Source: an uncultured Tenacibaculum sp. (GTDB lineage Bacteria > Bacteroidota > Bacteroidia > Flavobacteriales > Flavobacteriaceae). From it: 46,701 nucleotides of DNA. How positions within the stretch are numbered: the stretch's first letter is position 1; every line of letters begins with the position of its first letter. The DNA is taken from assembly GCA_947504185.1 (NCBI GenBank), contig CANNGJ010000022.1, positions 1 through 46,701 of the forward strand. Direction: 5' to 3'. The notes under the pieces were generated by a model that did no database searches, was not told the DNA's origin, and saw only the letters and a list, made by a program, of their open reading frames with translations. Shown here piece by piece: positions 24,611 through 34,900 of this stretch. Made by a program: the position numbers and the translations under genes.

Positions 24611-26713
24611 TTAACTCTCGACTACTATTTTTCTATAAGCATCGATCGTTTTATAAAACGATTTTGTTTCTTGTAAATACTTTTTAGCAAAGGCTTCAGT
24701 AGGTTGATTTTCTTTAATTTGATATACAAAATCAGCAAATGAAGTTGGTAGCACAATTTTTTGTGTAGTAATAAAAACTTCATCAAAATTTGTAATAATA
24801 CCTGCTTGAGTATTTGTTTTTGCACCTTCAGCAGTTAGTAAGGCTTTTGCTGTATTAATAATTGCTGAATAAGAATGATAAATACTATCTGACCATTGTT
24901 TTTCTTTAAATGCTTCTGTAGCATTTTCTATTTTTTCTTCACTTTCAAATAATAAAGTTGCAATTAGATCGATAACTACTCCTGCACATTCGCCAACACC
25001 GATAGCTTTTACATAATTTTTGTCATGTCCCCAATCAATAAAATCGTCTTGTTCTAAATTAGTTGTATTAGATAAATGTTTTAATAAATCATAGAAATAT
25101 GTTTTTCCATTTCGATCGTAATAGTTTAAAAAATCTTCATTTTCTTGTTTGTTATTTTCAAAATCATTTAATAAAACACGTAAAGATTCAGGACCTCTTT
25201 TACTTGGTATTTTCACTAGTTTATCAGAAAAACGTCCTTTACCATTTCCTAAAGTACCTCCGCCAATTAGTACTTGTAGAGCAGGAGCTAAGAGGTTACC
25301 TACTTTTACAGACATTCCTTGAAAACCAATGTGTGCCATGTTGTGTTGTCCACACGCATTCATACATCCACTAATTTTAATAGTAATTTCTTTGTTATTA
25401 ATATATTGTGGATATTCAATTTTTAAAACGCGTTCTAATTCTGTTGCAATACCCGTACTACTTGAAATACCTAAATTACAAGTATCAGTACCAGGACAAG
25501 CAGTAATATCTGTTAAGCTATTATATCCAGCTTCAGCAAATCCTAATTTAGCTAGTTCCGTATAGAAAAAAGGTATTAATTCTTCTCTTATATGACGAAT
25601 TAATATATTTTGACGCAATGTAAATCGTAATTCATTTGCACCGTACTTTTTAATTAAATCGGCTAATAAACGAGCTTTATCTGTATAAAAATCTCCTAAA
25701 TGTACTTTAATTCCAATGGCATATAAACCTTTTTGTTTTTGTTTAATAACATTCGTTTCTTTCCATTTTTGATAGGTTTCTTCATCTGTTACTTTAACTG
25801 AAGGAATTTTAGTAGTTTCAAATTGAATCTCTTTTTCGAAATCTGAAGTATCTATTGGGTAATTTTGATATGCAAATGCTTTTTGCTCTTTTTTGACTAA
25901 TTCTAAAAAAGCATCAACACCTAGATCTTTTACTAAGAACTTTAAACGAGCTTTTGCTCTTTTTGAACGTTCACCATATCTATCAAAAACACGTAAAACA
26001 CCTTCAATAGTTGGAATTAATAAATCGACTTCTAGGAAATCATATATTACATCTGCATGACGAGGTTGTGAACCTAATCCACCAGCTAATAATACTTTAA
26101 AACCTTTTACTTCTTTGCCATTTATAGTCTTTATTTTAGCAATAAAACCTAAATCATGCATAAAACTCAATGCAGTATCTTCATCTGTTGATGAAAAAGA
26201 CATCTTAAATTTCCTTCCCATTTCTTGACAAATAGGGTTTCGTAAGAAAAACTGAAATGTTGCATGAGCATATGGAGTTACATCAAAAGGTTCATTTACA
26301 TCAATACCTGCAGTTTCTGATGCAGTTACATTACGAACAGCATTACCACAAGCTTCACGTAAAGTAATATCATCTTTCTCTAACTGTGCCCATAATTCAG
26401 GAGTTCTATCTAAACTTACATAATGAATTTGTATGTCTTGACGAGTTGTTATATGTAAACGCCCTCGAGAATATTCATCTGATACGTCAGCAATTCGATG
26501 TAATTGTTCACTCGTAACTTTACCATAAGGTAGTTTAATGCGAATCATTTGTACACCTAATTGACGTTGCCCGTATACGCCTCTGGCTAAACGCAAATTT
26601 CTAAAGCGTTCTTCGTCTATTTGTCCTTCTTTAAATAAACGGATTTTACGTTCTAATTCTAGAATATCTTTTTCTACAATCGGGTTTTCTATTTCGGTTC
26701 TAAAACTTTGCAT
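24611..26713 (-). CDS. Ferredoxin-dependent sulfite reductase with HEPN-like C-terminal extension
   Basis: Reduces sulfite to sulfide with six electrons. 700 residues. Two ferredoxin-like/siroheme half repeats (about 40-300 and 320-560) contain RGRLHITTRQDIQIHY and the 4Fe-4S/siroheme cysteines Cys406, Cys412, Cys450 and Cys454 (CPGTDTC and CMNACG). Residues about 575-700 form an extra mostly helical domain with KEKQWSDSIYHSYSAIINTAKALL, resembling HEPN domains. Nitrite reduction cannot be ruled out from sequence, but the operon is for sulfate. Confidence 0.93.
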   Translation of the reverse strand: MQSFRTEIENPIVEKDILELERKIRLFKEGQIDEERFRNLRLARGVYGQRQLGVQMIRIKLPYGKVTSEQLHRIADVSDEYSRGRLHITTRQDIQIHYVSLDRTPELWAQLEKDDITLREACGNAVRNVTASETAGIDVNEPFDVTPYAHATFQFFLRNPICQEMGRKFKMSFSSTDEDTALSFMHDLGFIAKIKTINGKEVKGFKVLLAGGLGSQPRHADVIYDFLEVDLLIPTIEGVLRVFDRYGERSKRAKARLKFLVKDLGVDAFLELVKKEQKAFAYQNYPIDTSDFEKEIQFETTKIPSVKVTDEETYQKWKETNVIKQKQKGLYAIGIKVHLGDFYTDKARLLADLIKKYGANELRFTLRQNILIRHIREELIPFFYTELAKLGFAEAGYNSLTDITACPGTDTCNLGISSSTGIATELERVLKIEYPQYINNKEITIKISGCMNACGQHNMAHIGFQGMSVKVGNLLAPALQVLIGGGTLGNGKGRFSDKLVKIPSKRGPESLRVLLNDFENNKQENEDFLNYYDRNGKTYFYDLLKHLSNTTNLEQDDFIDWGHDKNYVKAIGVGECAGVVIDLIATLLFESEEKIENATEAFKEKQWSDSIYHSYSAIINTAKALLTAEGAKTNTQAGIITNFDEVFITTQKIVLPTSFADFVYQIKENQPTEAFAKKYLQETKSFYKTIDAYRKIVVES

Positions 26714-26751
26714 TCTTCTATTACTTATGAGCTTGTGAAAGCGTTATTTGT

Positions 26752-28358
<1,607 letters not shown>

Positions 28359-28371
28359 TTTATTACTGTTT

Positions 28372-28399
28372 GCTATTCGCCTTTGGCTTTTAGCTTAAT
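28372..28399 (+). repeat. Four imperfect 7-bp repeats between cysD and cysN
   Basis: GCTATTC, GCCTTTG, GCTTTTA and GCTTAAT follow each other without spacing, all beginning GC(T/C). Read on the transcribed strand, the first three can also fold as nested short stems (GCTA/TAGC and GCC/GGC). This is the only long gap inside the cys operon. Confidence 0.5.
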
Positions 28400-28434
28400 T
28401 TGTATTCTTTTTAATTTTTGCTATCAACAAGTTT

Positions 28435-29340
28435 TTAAAAATATCCTTGTTGTTTTCGTTTTTCCATAGCTGCTTCCGATCGTTTATCATCTATTCGAGC
28501 ACCTCTTTCAGATATAGTTGATACTTTAATTTCATTAACAACTGTATTTATATCTGTGGCGTTTGAAAGTACAGCAGCTGTACAACTCATGTCTCCAACT
28601 GTTCTAAAACGAACCATTCGTTCTTGTACAACTTCATCTTCATCTCTATATACTACTTCATCTTCGGCAGACCAGATAAGTCCATCTCTTATAAAAGTAG
28701 CTCTCTTATGGGCAAAGTATATAGAAGGAATTTCAATATCTTCACTCTTAATGTATGACCATACATCTAATTCTGTCCAGTTTGAAATAGGGAAGACACG
28801 TACATTTTGTCCTAAGTCAATTTTTCCATTTAACATGTCGAATAATTCAGGACGTTGATTTTTTTCATCCCATTGACCAAAATCATCGCGAACAGAAAAA
28901 ATACGTTCTTTGGCTCTTGCTTTTTCTTCATCTCTACGCGCTCCGCCGATACATGCATCAAACCCGAATTCATCAATGGCATCTAATAAGGTTTCGGTTT
29001 GTAGCATGTTTCGGCTGGCGTATTTTCCTGTTTCTTCTTTTACTTTTCCATTGTCAATGTTGTCTTGAACATTTCTAACGATTAGTTCAACACCTAATTC
29101 ATTAGCTAAGCGATCTCTAAATTCAATAGTTTCAGGAAAATTATGACCCGTATCTATGTGCATTAAAGGAAATGGAATTTTAGCTGGGTAAAATGCCTTT
29201 TGAGCGAGTCGTACCAGTGTTATACTATCTTTCCCCCCAGAAAATAGTAGCACTGGTTTCTCAAATTGAGCGACTACCTCTCTAAAGATATATATGGCTT
29301 CACTCTCTAAAGTTCCTACTTTTATTGTTTTTGTATTCAT
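28435..29340 (-). CDS. cysD: Sulfate adenylyltransferase subunit 2
   Basis: Catalytic subunit of ATP sulfurylase, making adenylylsulfate from ATP and sulfate. 301 residues from the chosen start. It has the PP-loop LLFSGGKDSITLV, MHIDTGHNFPET, CIGGARRDEEKARAKERIFS and the C-terminal RGARIDDKRSEAAMEKRKQQGYF. The frame is open further upstream to 29370, but that would overlap the cysH 3' end by 19 bases and add a hydrophobic extension foreign to the family, so the ATG at 29340 (or 29346) is preferred. Confidence 0.94.
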   Translation of the reverse strand: MNTKTIKVGTLESEAIYIFREVVAQFEKPVLLFSGGKDSITLVRLAQKAFYPAKIPFPLMHIDTGHNFPETIEFRDRLANELGVELIVRNVQDNIDNGKVKEETGKYASRNMLQTETLLDAIDEFGFDACIGGARRDEEKARAKERIFSVRDDFGQWDEKNQRPELFDMLNGKIDLGQNVRVFPISNWTELDVWSYIKSEDIEIPSIYFAHKRATFIRDGLIWSAEDEVVYRDEDEVVQERMVRFRTVGDMSCTAAVLSNATDINTVVNEIKVSTISERGARIDDKRSEAAMEKRKQQGYF

Positions 29341-29351
29341 AATCATATCTT

Positions 29352-29990
29352 TTAAATATGTAAACCACATTCTCTATTACTTTCTACTTTTGTTGGGTCG
29401 AAATATTTGAATTCATTTGGTAATCCTTGTTTACTCAAGTATGCATCTAAATCTTCATCAGACCAGTTGTAAAATGGACTTACTTTTAAAACTCCATCTT
29501 TACTAAAAGAGAGTACACCAATACTATCTCTATATGCTGTTTGTCCTTTTCTTAAATTGGTAAACCATACCTCTGGTTGATGTTCTTCCATGGCTCTTCT
29601 AAAAGGTTCTAGCTTTACTTGCTCCGTAAATACTTCATGCTTTGGATCTTCTATAGATGGAAGGCCTAAGATTTGATTTCTGTGTCCTACCGTTTGTTTC
29701 GGTACATATAAATGAACGTTTAAGTTCAATGTCTCAATCAATTCTTCAGCATGCTTATATGTTTGCGGTGTATTATAACCAGTATCACACCAAATTACTT
29801 TTATAGAAGGATTCTCTTTAGCTATTAAGTGTAATATTGCAACTTCATAAGGCCTAAAGTTAGTAGTGATAATTGTTTTCTTTTTTAGATCGAACACCCA
29901 TTCTACAATTTGTTTTGGAGTTAGCTTTTCTAACCCTCTATTTAATTCTTCAATATTTAACTGACTTTCTAAACTCATTTTTTGCCCCAT
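29352..29990 (-). CDS. cysH: PAPS/APS reductase without the Fe-S cysteines
   Basis: Reduces activated sulfate to sulfite with thioredoxin. 212 residues, with a PP-loop-like core (TTNFRPYEVAILHLI, WCDTGYNTPQTYKHAEEL) and the catalytic C-terminal motif RECGLHI. Only two cysteines are present, and the CC and CxxC ligands that hold the 4Fe-4S cluster of assimilatory APS reductases are absent. That points to PAPS as substrate, yet no APS kinase gene is in the window. Met5 at 29978 overlaps the upstream TGA as ATGA and may be the true start. Confidence 0.9.
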   Translation of the reverse strand: MGQKMSLESQLNIEELNRGLEKLTPKQIVEWVFDLKKKTIITTNFRPYEVAILHLIAKENPSIKVIWCDTGYNTPQTYKHAEELIETLNLNVHLYVPKQTVGHRNQILGLPSIEDPKHEVFTEQVKLEPFRRAMEEHQPEVWFTNLRKGQTAYRDSIGVLSFSKDGVLKVSPFYNWSDEDLDAYLSKQGLPNEFKYFDPTKVESNRECGLHI

Positions 29991-30229
29991 TTTATTTTAT
30001 TCCAAACTCTTTCATGAAAAAAATATAATACCATTTTTGTTACCAATTCTATACTTCCTATTGAAAAAGCGGTGACTATTTCTCCTGTAACTATCCACGA
30101 AATTAAAATCGTATCTAAAGTGCCTATTACACGCCAGCTAACTGATTTTATAACACTTCGTAATGGATTATCCGAAGATTTATCTAGTTTATAATTTTTC
30201 TTATTTTCTATTATTTGTTCTAATATCAT
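29975..30229 (-). CDS. DUF2061 small membrane protein
   Basis: 84 residues. After a charged N-terminus it has two predicted membrane segments (about 36-52 and 55-72) within the DUF2061 signature SVIKSVSWRVIGTLDTILISW and the terminal FFHERVWNKIKWG. Function is not established. It is the first gene of the sulfate operon and overlaps cysH, so it is translated together with it. A role linked to sulfate or sulfite movement is a guess from position only. Confidence 0.85.
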   Translation of the reverse strand: MILEQIIENKKNYKLDKSSDNPLRSVIKSVSWRVIGTLDTILISWIVTGEIVTAFSIGSIELVTKMVLYFFHERVWNKIKWGKK

Positions 30230-30242
30230 TTTTAAAATGCTA

Positions 30243-30258
30243 TTACCCTATCGGGTAA
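30243..30258. promoter_or_regulatory. Perfect inverted repeat, putative operator of the cys operon
   Basis: TTACCC-TATC-GGGTAA is a perfect 6-bp inverted repeat. It lies 14 bases upstream of the first cys operon ATG and about 19 bases downstream of the -7 box, just after the expected transcription start. That is a fitting site for a repressor. The adjacent rrf2 gene is the obvious candidate for its binding protein. Confidence 0.6.
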
Positions 30259-30276
30259 CTAGGTTTTAAGAATTGA

Positions 30277-30284
30277 CAAATGTA
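30277..30284 (-). promoter_or_regulatory. cys operon promoter -7 box
   Basis: TACATTTG on the minus strand matches TAnnTTTG exactly. Around the -33 position the sequence reads TTT rather than TTG, which could mark a promoter needing help or simply a weak match. Confidence 0.55.
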
Positions 30285-30350
30285 TACATTCATTTTAAAT
30301 GCGAAAACATTTATTTGAAAATTTTACAATAGCATAACATTTGTGTTATT

Positions 30351-30758
30351 TTACACTAAATCGGCAAGTGTATTATTACGAAGTACTTGTAGGGTATTGT
30401 CTCTAACTTGAATCATTAATTTATGTACTGAACATGCGTCTTCATCAGGACAATCATCACATTTTTCATAATAATTCAAACTAACACAAGGTAGCATAGC
30501 AATAGGGCCTTCTAAGGTTCTAATAACATCTGTCATTTTAATTTCGGAAGCTTCTTTTAACATGTAATATCCGCCTCCCTTTCCTTTTTTGGCTCCTAAA
30601 AACCCTGCTTTACGTAAGGTAAGTAATATACTTTCTAAAAACTTATGTGATATATTTTCACTTTCGGAAATAGTAGCAATTTGTACTTTTTCTCCTTTTT
30701 CTTGTCTTGCAATAAAGGCTAATGCCTTTAAACCATATTTTGTTTTCTTAGAAAGCAT
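30351..30758 (-). CDS. Rrf2-family transcriptional regulator
   Basis: 135 residues from the preferred ATG, which begins MLSKKTKYGLKALAFIAR; five more codons are open upstream. The winged helix covers about 1-80, with the recognition helix near ENISHKFLESILLTLRKAG and the wing KKGKGGGYYM. Four cysteines (C..C..C.....C, positions 91, 100, 103 and 109 in this numbering) could bind an Fe-S cluster or act as a redox sensor, as in IscR. It is 27 bases after metZ and directly upstream of the cys operon. CymR-like control of sulfur genes is a reasonable inference. Confidence 0.88.
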   Translation of the reverse strand: MLSKKTKYGLKALAFIARQEKGEKVQIATISESENISHKFLESILLTLRKAGFLGAKKGKGGGYYMLKEASEIKMTDVIRTLEGPIAMLPCVSLNYYEKCDDCPDEDACSVHKLMIQVRDNTLQVLRNNTLADLV

Positions 30759-30785
30759 ATTACAAAAATACACTTTAATTTATTT

Positions 30786-31955
30786 TTATCTACCCAATGC
30801 TTGCTTTAAATCGTTAATAATATCTTCTACATTTTCTAATCCAACTGAGCAACGAACTAACCCGCCAGTTATTCCTACTTCTAATCGATCTTCTATACTT
30901 AATTTACTATGAGTAGTAGATGCTGGATGCGTTACTATGGTTCTGGTATCTCCTAAATTTGCAGATAAGGAGCACATTTTAATGGCGTTTAAAAATGTAC
31001 GCCCAGCTTCAATTCCACCATTTATTTCAAAAGCAACAATATTTCCTCCTAATCGCATTTGCTTTTTTGCAATTTCATGTTGTGGGTGAGATGCTAAAAA
31101 AGGATATTTTACCAAGTTCACTTTTGGATGATCTTCTAAAAACTGTGCAACTTTTAAAGCATTTTCGCAATGTTTTTCTACTCGAATACTAAGGGTTTCT
31201 AAACTTTTTGATAATACCCATGCATTGAATGGAGACATTGCTGGTCCTGTATTTCTGGAAAATAAATAGATTTCTCTTATTAAATCTTCTTTTCCTACGG
31301 TAACCCCTCCTAAAACTCTTCCTTGTCCATCAATTAATTTAGTGGCGGAATGAATAACCAAATCTGCTCCAAATTTTATTGGGTTCTGCAAGTATGGTGT
31401 AGCAAAACAATTATCAATCACTAACAATAAATTATACTTTTTAGCTATAGTTCCAAGTATTTCCAAATCTAAAATATCAACAGCTGGATTTGTTGGAGTT
31501 TCTGCATATAAAACCTTAGTACTAGGTTTAATTAAACTCTCAATTTTTTCAGGTTCAGAAATTTTAAAATAACTGGTTTCAATATTCCATTTAGGTAAAT
31601 ACTTAGTAAATAAACTATGCGTTGATCCAAATATTGATCTGCATGAAACAATATGATCTCCAGCATTTAATAATGCGCCAAAAGTAGAAAATACCGCCGC
31701 CATTCCTGTAGCAAAAGCATAACCCGCTTCAGCCCCTTCCATAGCTACAATTTTATTCACAAACTCTGTTGTGTTTGGATTCGAAAATCTACTGTATAAA
31801 TTTTTTTCCTTTTCTTCAGCAAAAGAAGCACGCATATCTTCAGCATCATCAAATACAAAACTAGAAGTTAAGTATAGAGGGGTAGAATGCTCTGAAAACT
31901 GTGACCGTTCTGTTTGTGTTCTAATGGCTTGTGTTTCGAAATGATTATCGCTCAT
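30786..31955 (-). CDS. metZ: O-succinylhomoserine sulfhydrylase / trans-sulfuration enzyme
   Basis: A 389-residue Cys/Met-metabolism PLP enzyme. The PLP lysine is Lys206 in HSATKLIDGQGRVLGG, with YSRFSNPNTTEF and AETPTNPAVDILDL at the usual places. The ATKLIDGQGR context is typical of MetZ-type sulfhydrylases, but cystathionine gamma-synthase activity is possible. It is a second sulfhydrylase beside metY in the same operon. It probably makes homocysteine from an activated homoserine and sulfide. Confidence 0.87.
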   Translation of the reverse strand: MSDNHFETQAIRTQTERSQFSEHSTPLYLTSSFVFDDAEDMRASFAEEKEKNLYSRFSNPNTTEFVNKIVAMEGAEAGYAFATGMAAVFSTFGALLNAGDHIVSCRSIFGSTHSLFTKYLPKWNIETSYFKISEPEKIESLIKPSTKVLYAETPTNPAVDILDLEILGTIAKKYNLLLVIDNCFATPYLQNPIKFGADLVIHSATKLIDGQGRVLGGVTVGKEDLIREIYLFSRNTGPAMSPFNAWVLSKSLETLSIRVEKHCENALKVAQFLEDHPKVNLVKYPFLASHPQHEIAKKQMRLGGNIVAFEINGGIEAGRTFLNAIKMCSLSANLGDTRTIVTHPASTTHSKLSIEDRLEVGITGGLVRCSVGLENVEDIINDLKQALGR

Positions 31956-31983
31956 ATCTTTATTTTTTTATGATGCTATACGT

Positions 31984-34900
31984 CTAATTATTATTTTTAG
32001 CTAATCGTAAAATGTCTCCAAATACACCTCTAGCAGTTACTTCAGCACCAGCACCAGCTCCTTGAATTACAATAGGTTGTTCTCCATAAGATTCAGTATA
32101 TATTTCAAAAATAGCATCTGATTCTTTTAAGCTCCCTAATGGAGAGCTTTGAGGAACCGAGACTAATTTTACATCTAAATTACCTTTAGTTTGTTGTAAA
32201 TCTCCCGATAAATCACCAACATATCTCAGTACATGATTTGGTTCTTGATTGTTTTTTTGCTCTTGAAATACCGTGTTTAATTTTTCTAAATCACCCAGAA
32301 ACTCATTAGAAGAAATATTTCGAAATTCTTTTGGAATTAAGTTTTCTATAGAAATATCCTCAAATTCATTTTCTAAATCTAGCTCTCTAGCTAAAATCAG
32401 TAGCTTTCTTGCAACATCATTTCCACACAAATCTTCGCGAGGATCTGGTTCTGTAAACCCTTTGTCTATAGCTTCTTGTAATACCGTTGAAAACGGAACT
32501 TCATCACTAGAAAAACGATTAAAAATATAACTTAAAGAGCCCGAAAATACACCTCTTATACGTGTAATGTTTTCACCAGAATCGTGTAATAACTTAATCG
32601 TATCTATTAAAGGTAAACCAGCGCCCACATTGGTTTCGTATAAATAACTTTTTTTAGTTTGTTCTAATGTTTCGCGTAATTTTTTATAAAAATCATACGA
32701 TATTGTATTGGCTATCTTATTAGAAGAAACTAAATCAAACCCTGCTTCAATTAATGGAATATAATTGTTTGTAAATTCTTTGCTAGCTGTATTGTCTACC
32801 GCAATTAAGTTTTCTAAATGATTTTGTTCTGCATAATCGATAATATCTTGAACCGTAGTGCTTGTTATTTGAGATTTTTCCAAATCATTACTCCAGTTAG
32901 TGTTAGCACCATCTTTTGTTAAGAGTACTTTTTTAGAATTAGCAATGGCAAATATATTCAACTGTATTTTACGTTTTTCTAAAATAGTTTGGGTACTTTC
33001 TATTATTTGGTTGATTAGAGTTCCTCCAACTAAGCCTTTTCCAAAAACAGCGATATTAATTTTTTTAGAAACACCAAATACCTGACCATGAATTACATTT
33101 AAAGCCTTGTGTAACTGACTCTTTTTAACTACTAAACTTACATTTTTTCCTGTAATGGTGTTGTTGAATAAAAGAGGCGTAATTTGATTTTTAATCAACG
33201 AATTATATGAGTTATGAAACTCACTTAAATCTTGACCAACGATTGAAATAATAGCTACGTTTTCTACTATAGAAATTTTATTAACATCTTTCGTGTAAAA
33301 ATCGTTTTCAAACTCTTGTTCTAGAGTTTTTACTGCTTGTTCGGCATTACTTTTATCTACCACTAAACCAATACCTCTTTCTGATGATCCTTGAGAAATA
33401 AGGCTTACACTAATTCCGTTATTACTTAAAGTTCTAAAAATACGTGCATCAACGCCTACTTTACCTAATAAACCTCGTCCTTCAAAATTTAATAAAGCAA
33501 CATTTTCTAAAACAGATAACGATTTTATTCCTTTAGAAGTAGATTTAGCTGTGATTAAAGTTCCGTTGTCATTCGGTTTAAACGTATTTAAAATTCGCAG
33601 ATTAATGTTTTTTTCTAATAGAGGGATAATAGTTTTAGCGTGCAAAATGCTTGCTCCAAAATTTGCTAATTCATTGGCTTCCGAAAAAGATAGTTTTTCA
33701 ATCTTTTTAGCATCACTCACTAAATCGGGATTTGCAGTAAAAATACCATCAACATGCGTGTAGTTTTGTAATTCTTCGGCATCTAAATAATTTGCTAAAA
33801 GAGCCGCGGTATAATTACTTCCATTTCTTCCAAGAGTGGTTGTTTCGTTTTTTAAATTGGAAGCGATAAAGCCAGAAACTACATTTACAGTTGTTCCATT
33901 AAATTGTTTAAAATGCTTTTTTACATTTTCTTTTGAAATTTCTATAATGGGTTGAGCATTTCCAAAATTATCATCGGTTTTAAGTAAATCTCTAGTGTCG
34001 GTAGCATTTGCAAGTATCCCTTTTTGATTTAGTAATTCAGTAATTGTTTTTATTGATAAGAGCTCACCATGTGCCAGTACTTCATCTTTTATTTTAGTAC
34101 TATAATCACCTAATAAACTTACTCCTTCAAATAATTTTTCTAAGCGAGAGAATTCTGAAGAAAAATCAACTAATGGAGTTAGCAAAGATTGATCTCGTTT
34201 AAAAGCTTCTAATTGCTCTTGATATGTTTTATTATTAGCAGCTTTGTTTAAAAGTTCCTCCAGTGTATCTGTAGCATTTCCTCTAGCAGAAACTACCACG
34301 GCGATGTTATCTCCTTCACTAATTTTATTTTCAATAATATCTATTACTTTAGGGATTCCTTTATTGGATAAAGACTTTCCACCAAATTTTAAAATTTTCA
34401 TTTTTTTGTTTTTTGAATTTTTATTGAATATGGGTTCAATAATTTCTTCTAGTTGTTTGTATTCAATCAAAAAAGCATCGTGCCCATGATCGGAATTAAT
34501 TTCGTTGTAGGTTACATTTGGGTGTACAGCAGCCAACTCTTTTTGTGTTTCTCTATTTTCTTCAGCAGTAAAAAACAAATCAGAATCAACTCCAATAATG
34601 TGAATATCAGCATTAATAGTCTCCAACACATTTAAAACTTCTCGTCCTTTAGTTGCATCAATTGTTTTTAATAATTGATTCATTAATTTATAGGAAGCTA
34701 ATTGATAGCGTTCTTGTAATTTTTTACCATGGTGTAATAACCAACTCTCAACATTAAACAATTGTAATTCTTCACTTTTTGAACGCTGAAAACGCTTTTT
34801 AAATGATTCGGGCGTACGATAACAAAGCATAGCATGCATACGAGCATCATGTACAGGGTTGTTTGAGTTGGTTAAAAATTGTTCTTGAATTTGACAGTTA

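Noticed and set aside
24625..24825. 66-codon minus-strand frame inside sulfite reductase
   Set aside because: It is a Leu/Lys/Gln-rich alternate frame within the SiR C-terminus, which is in frame with the rest of the enzyme.
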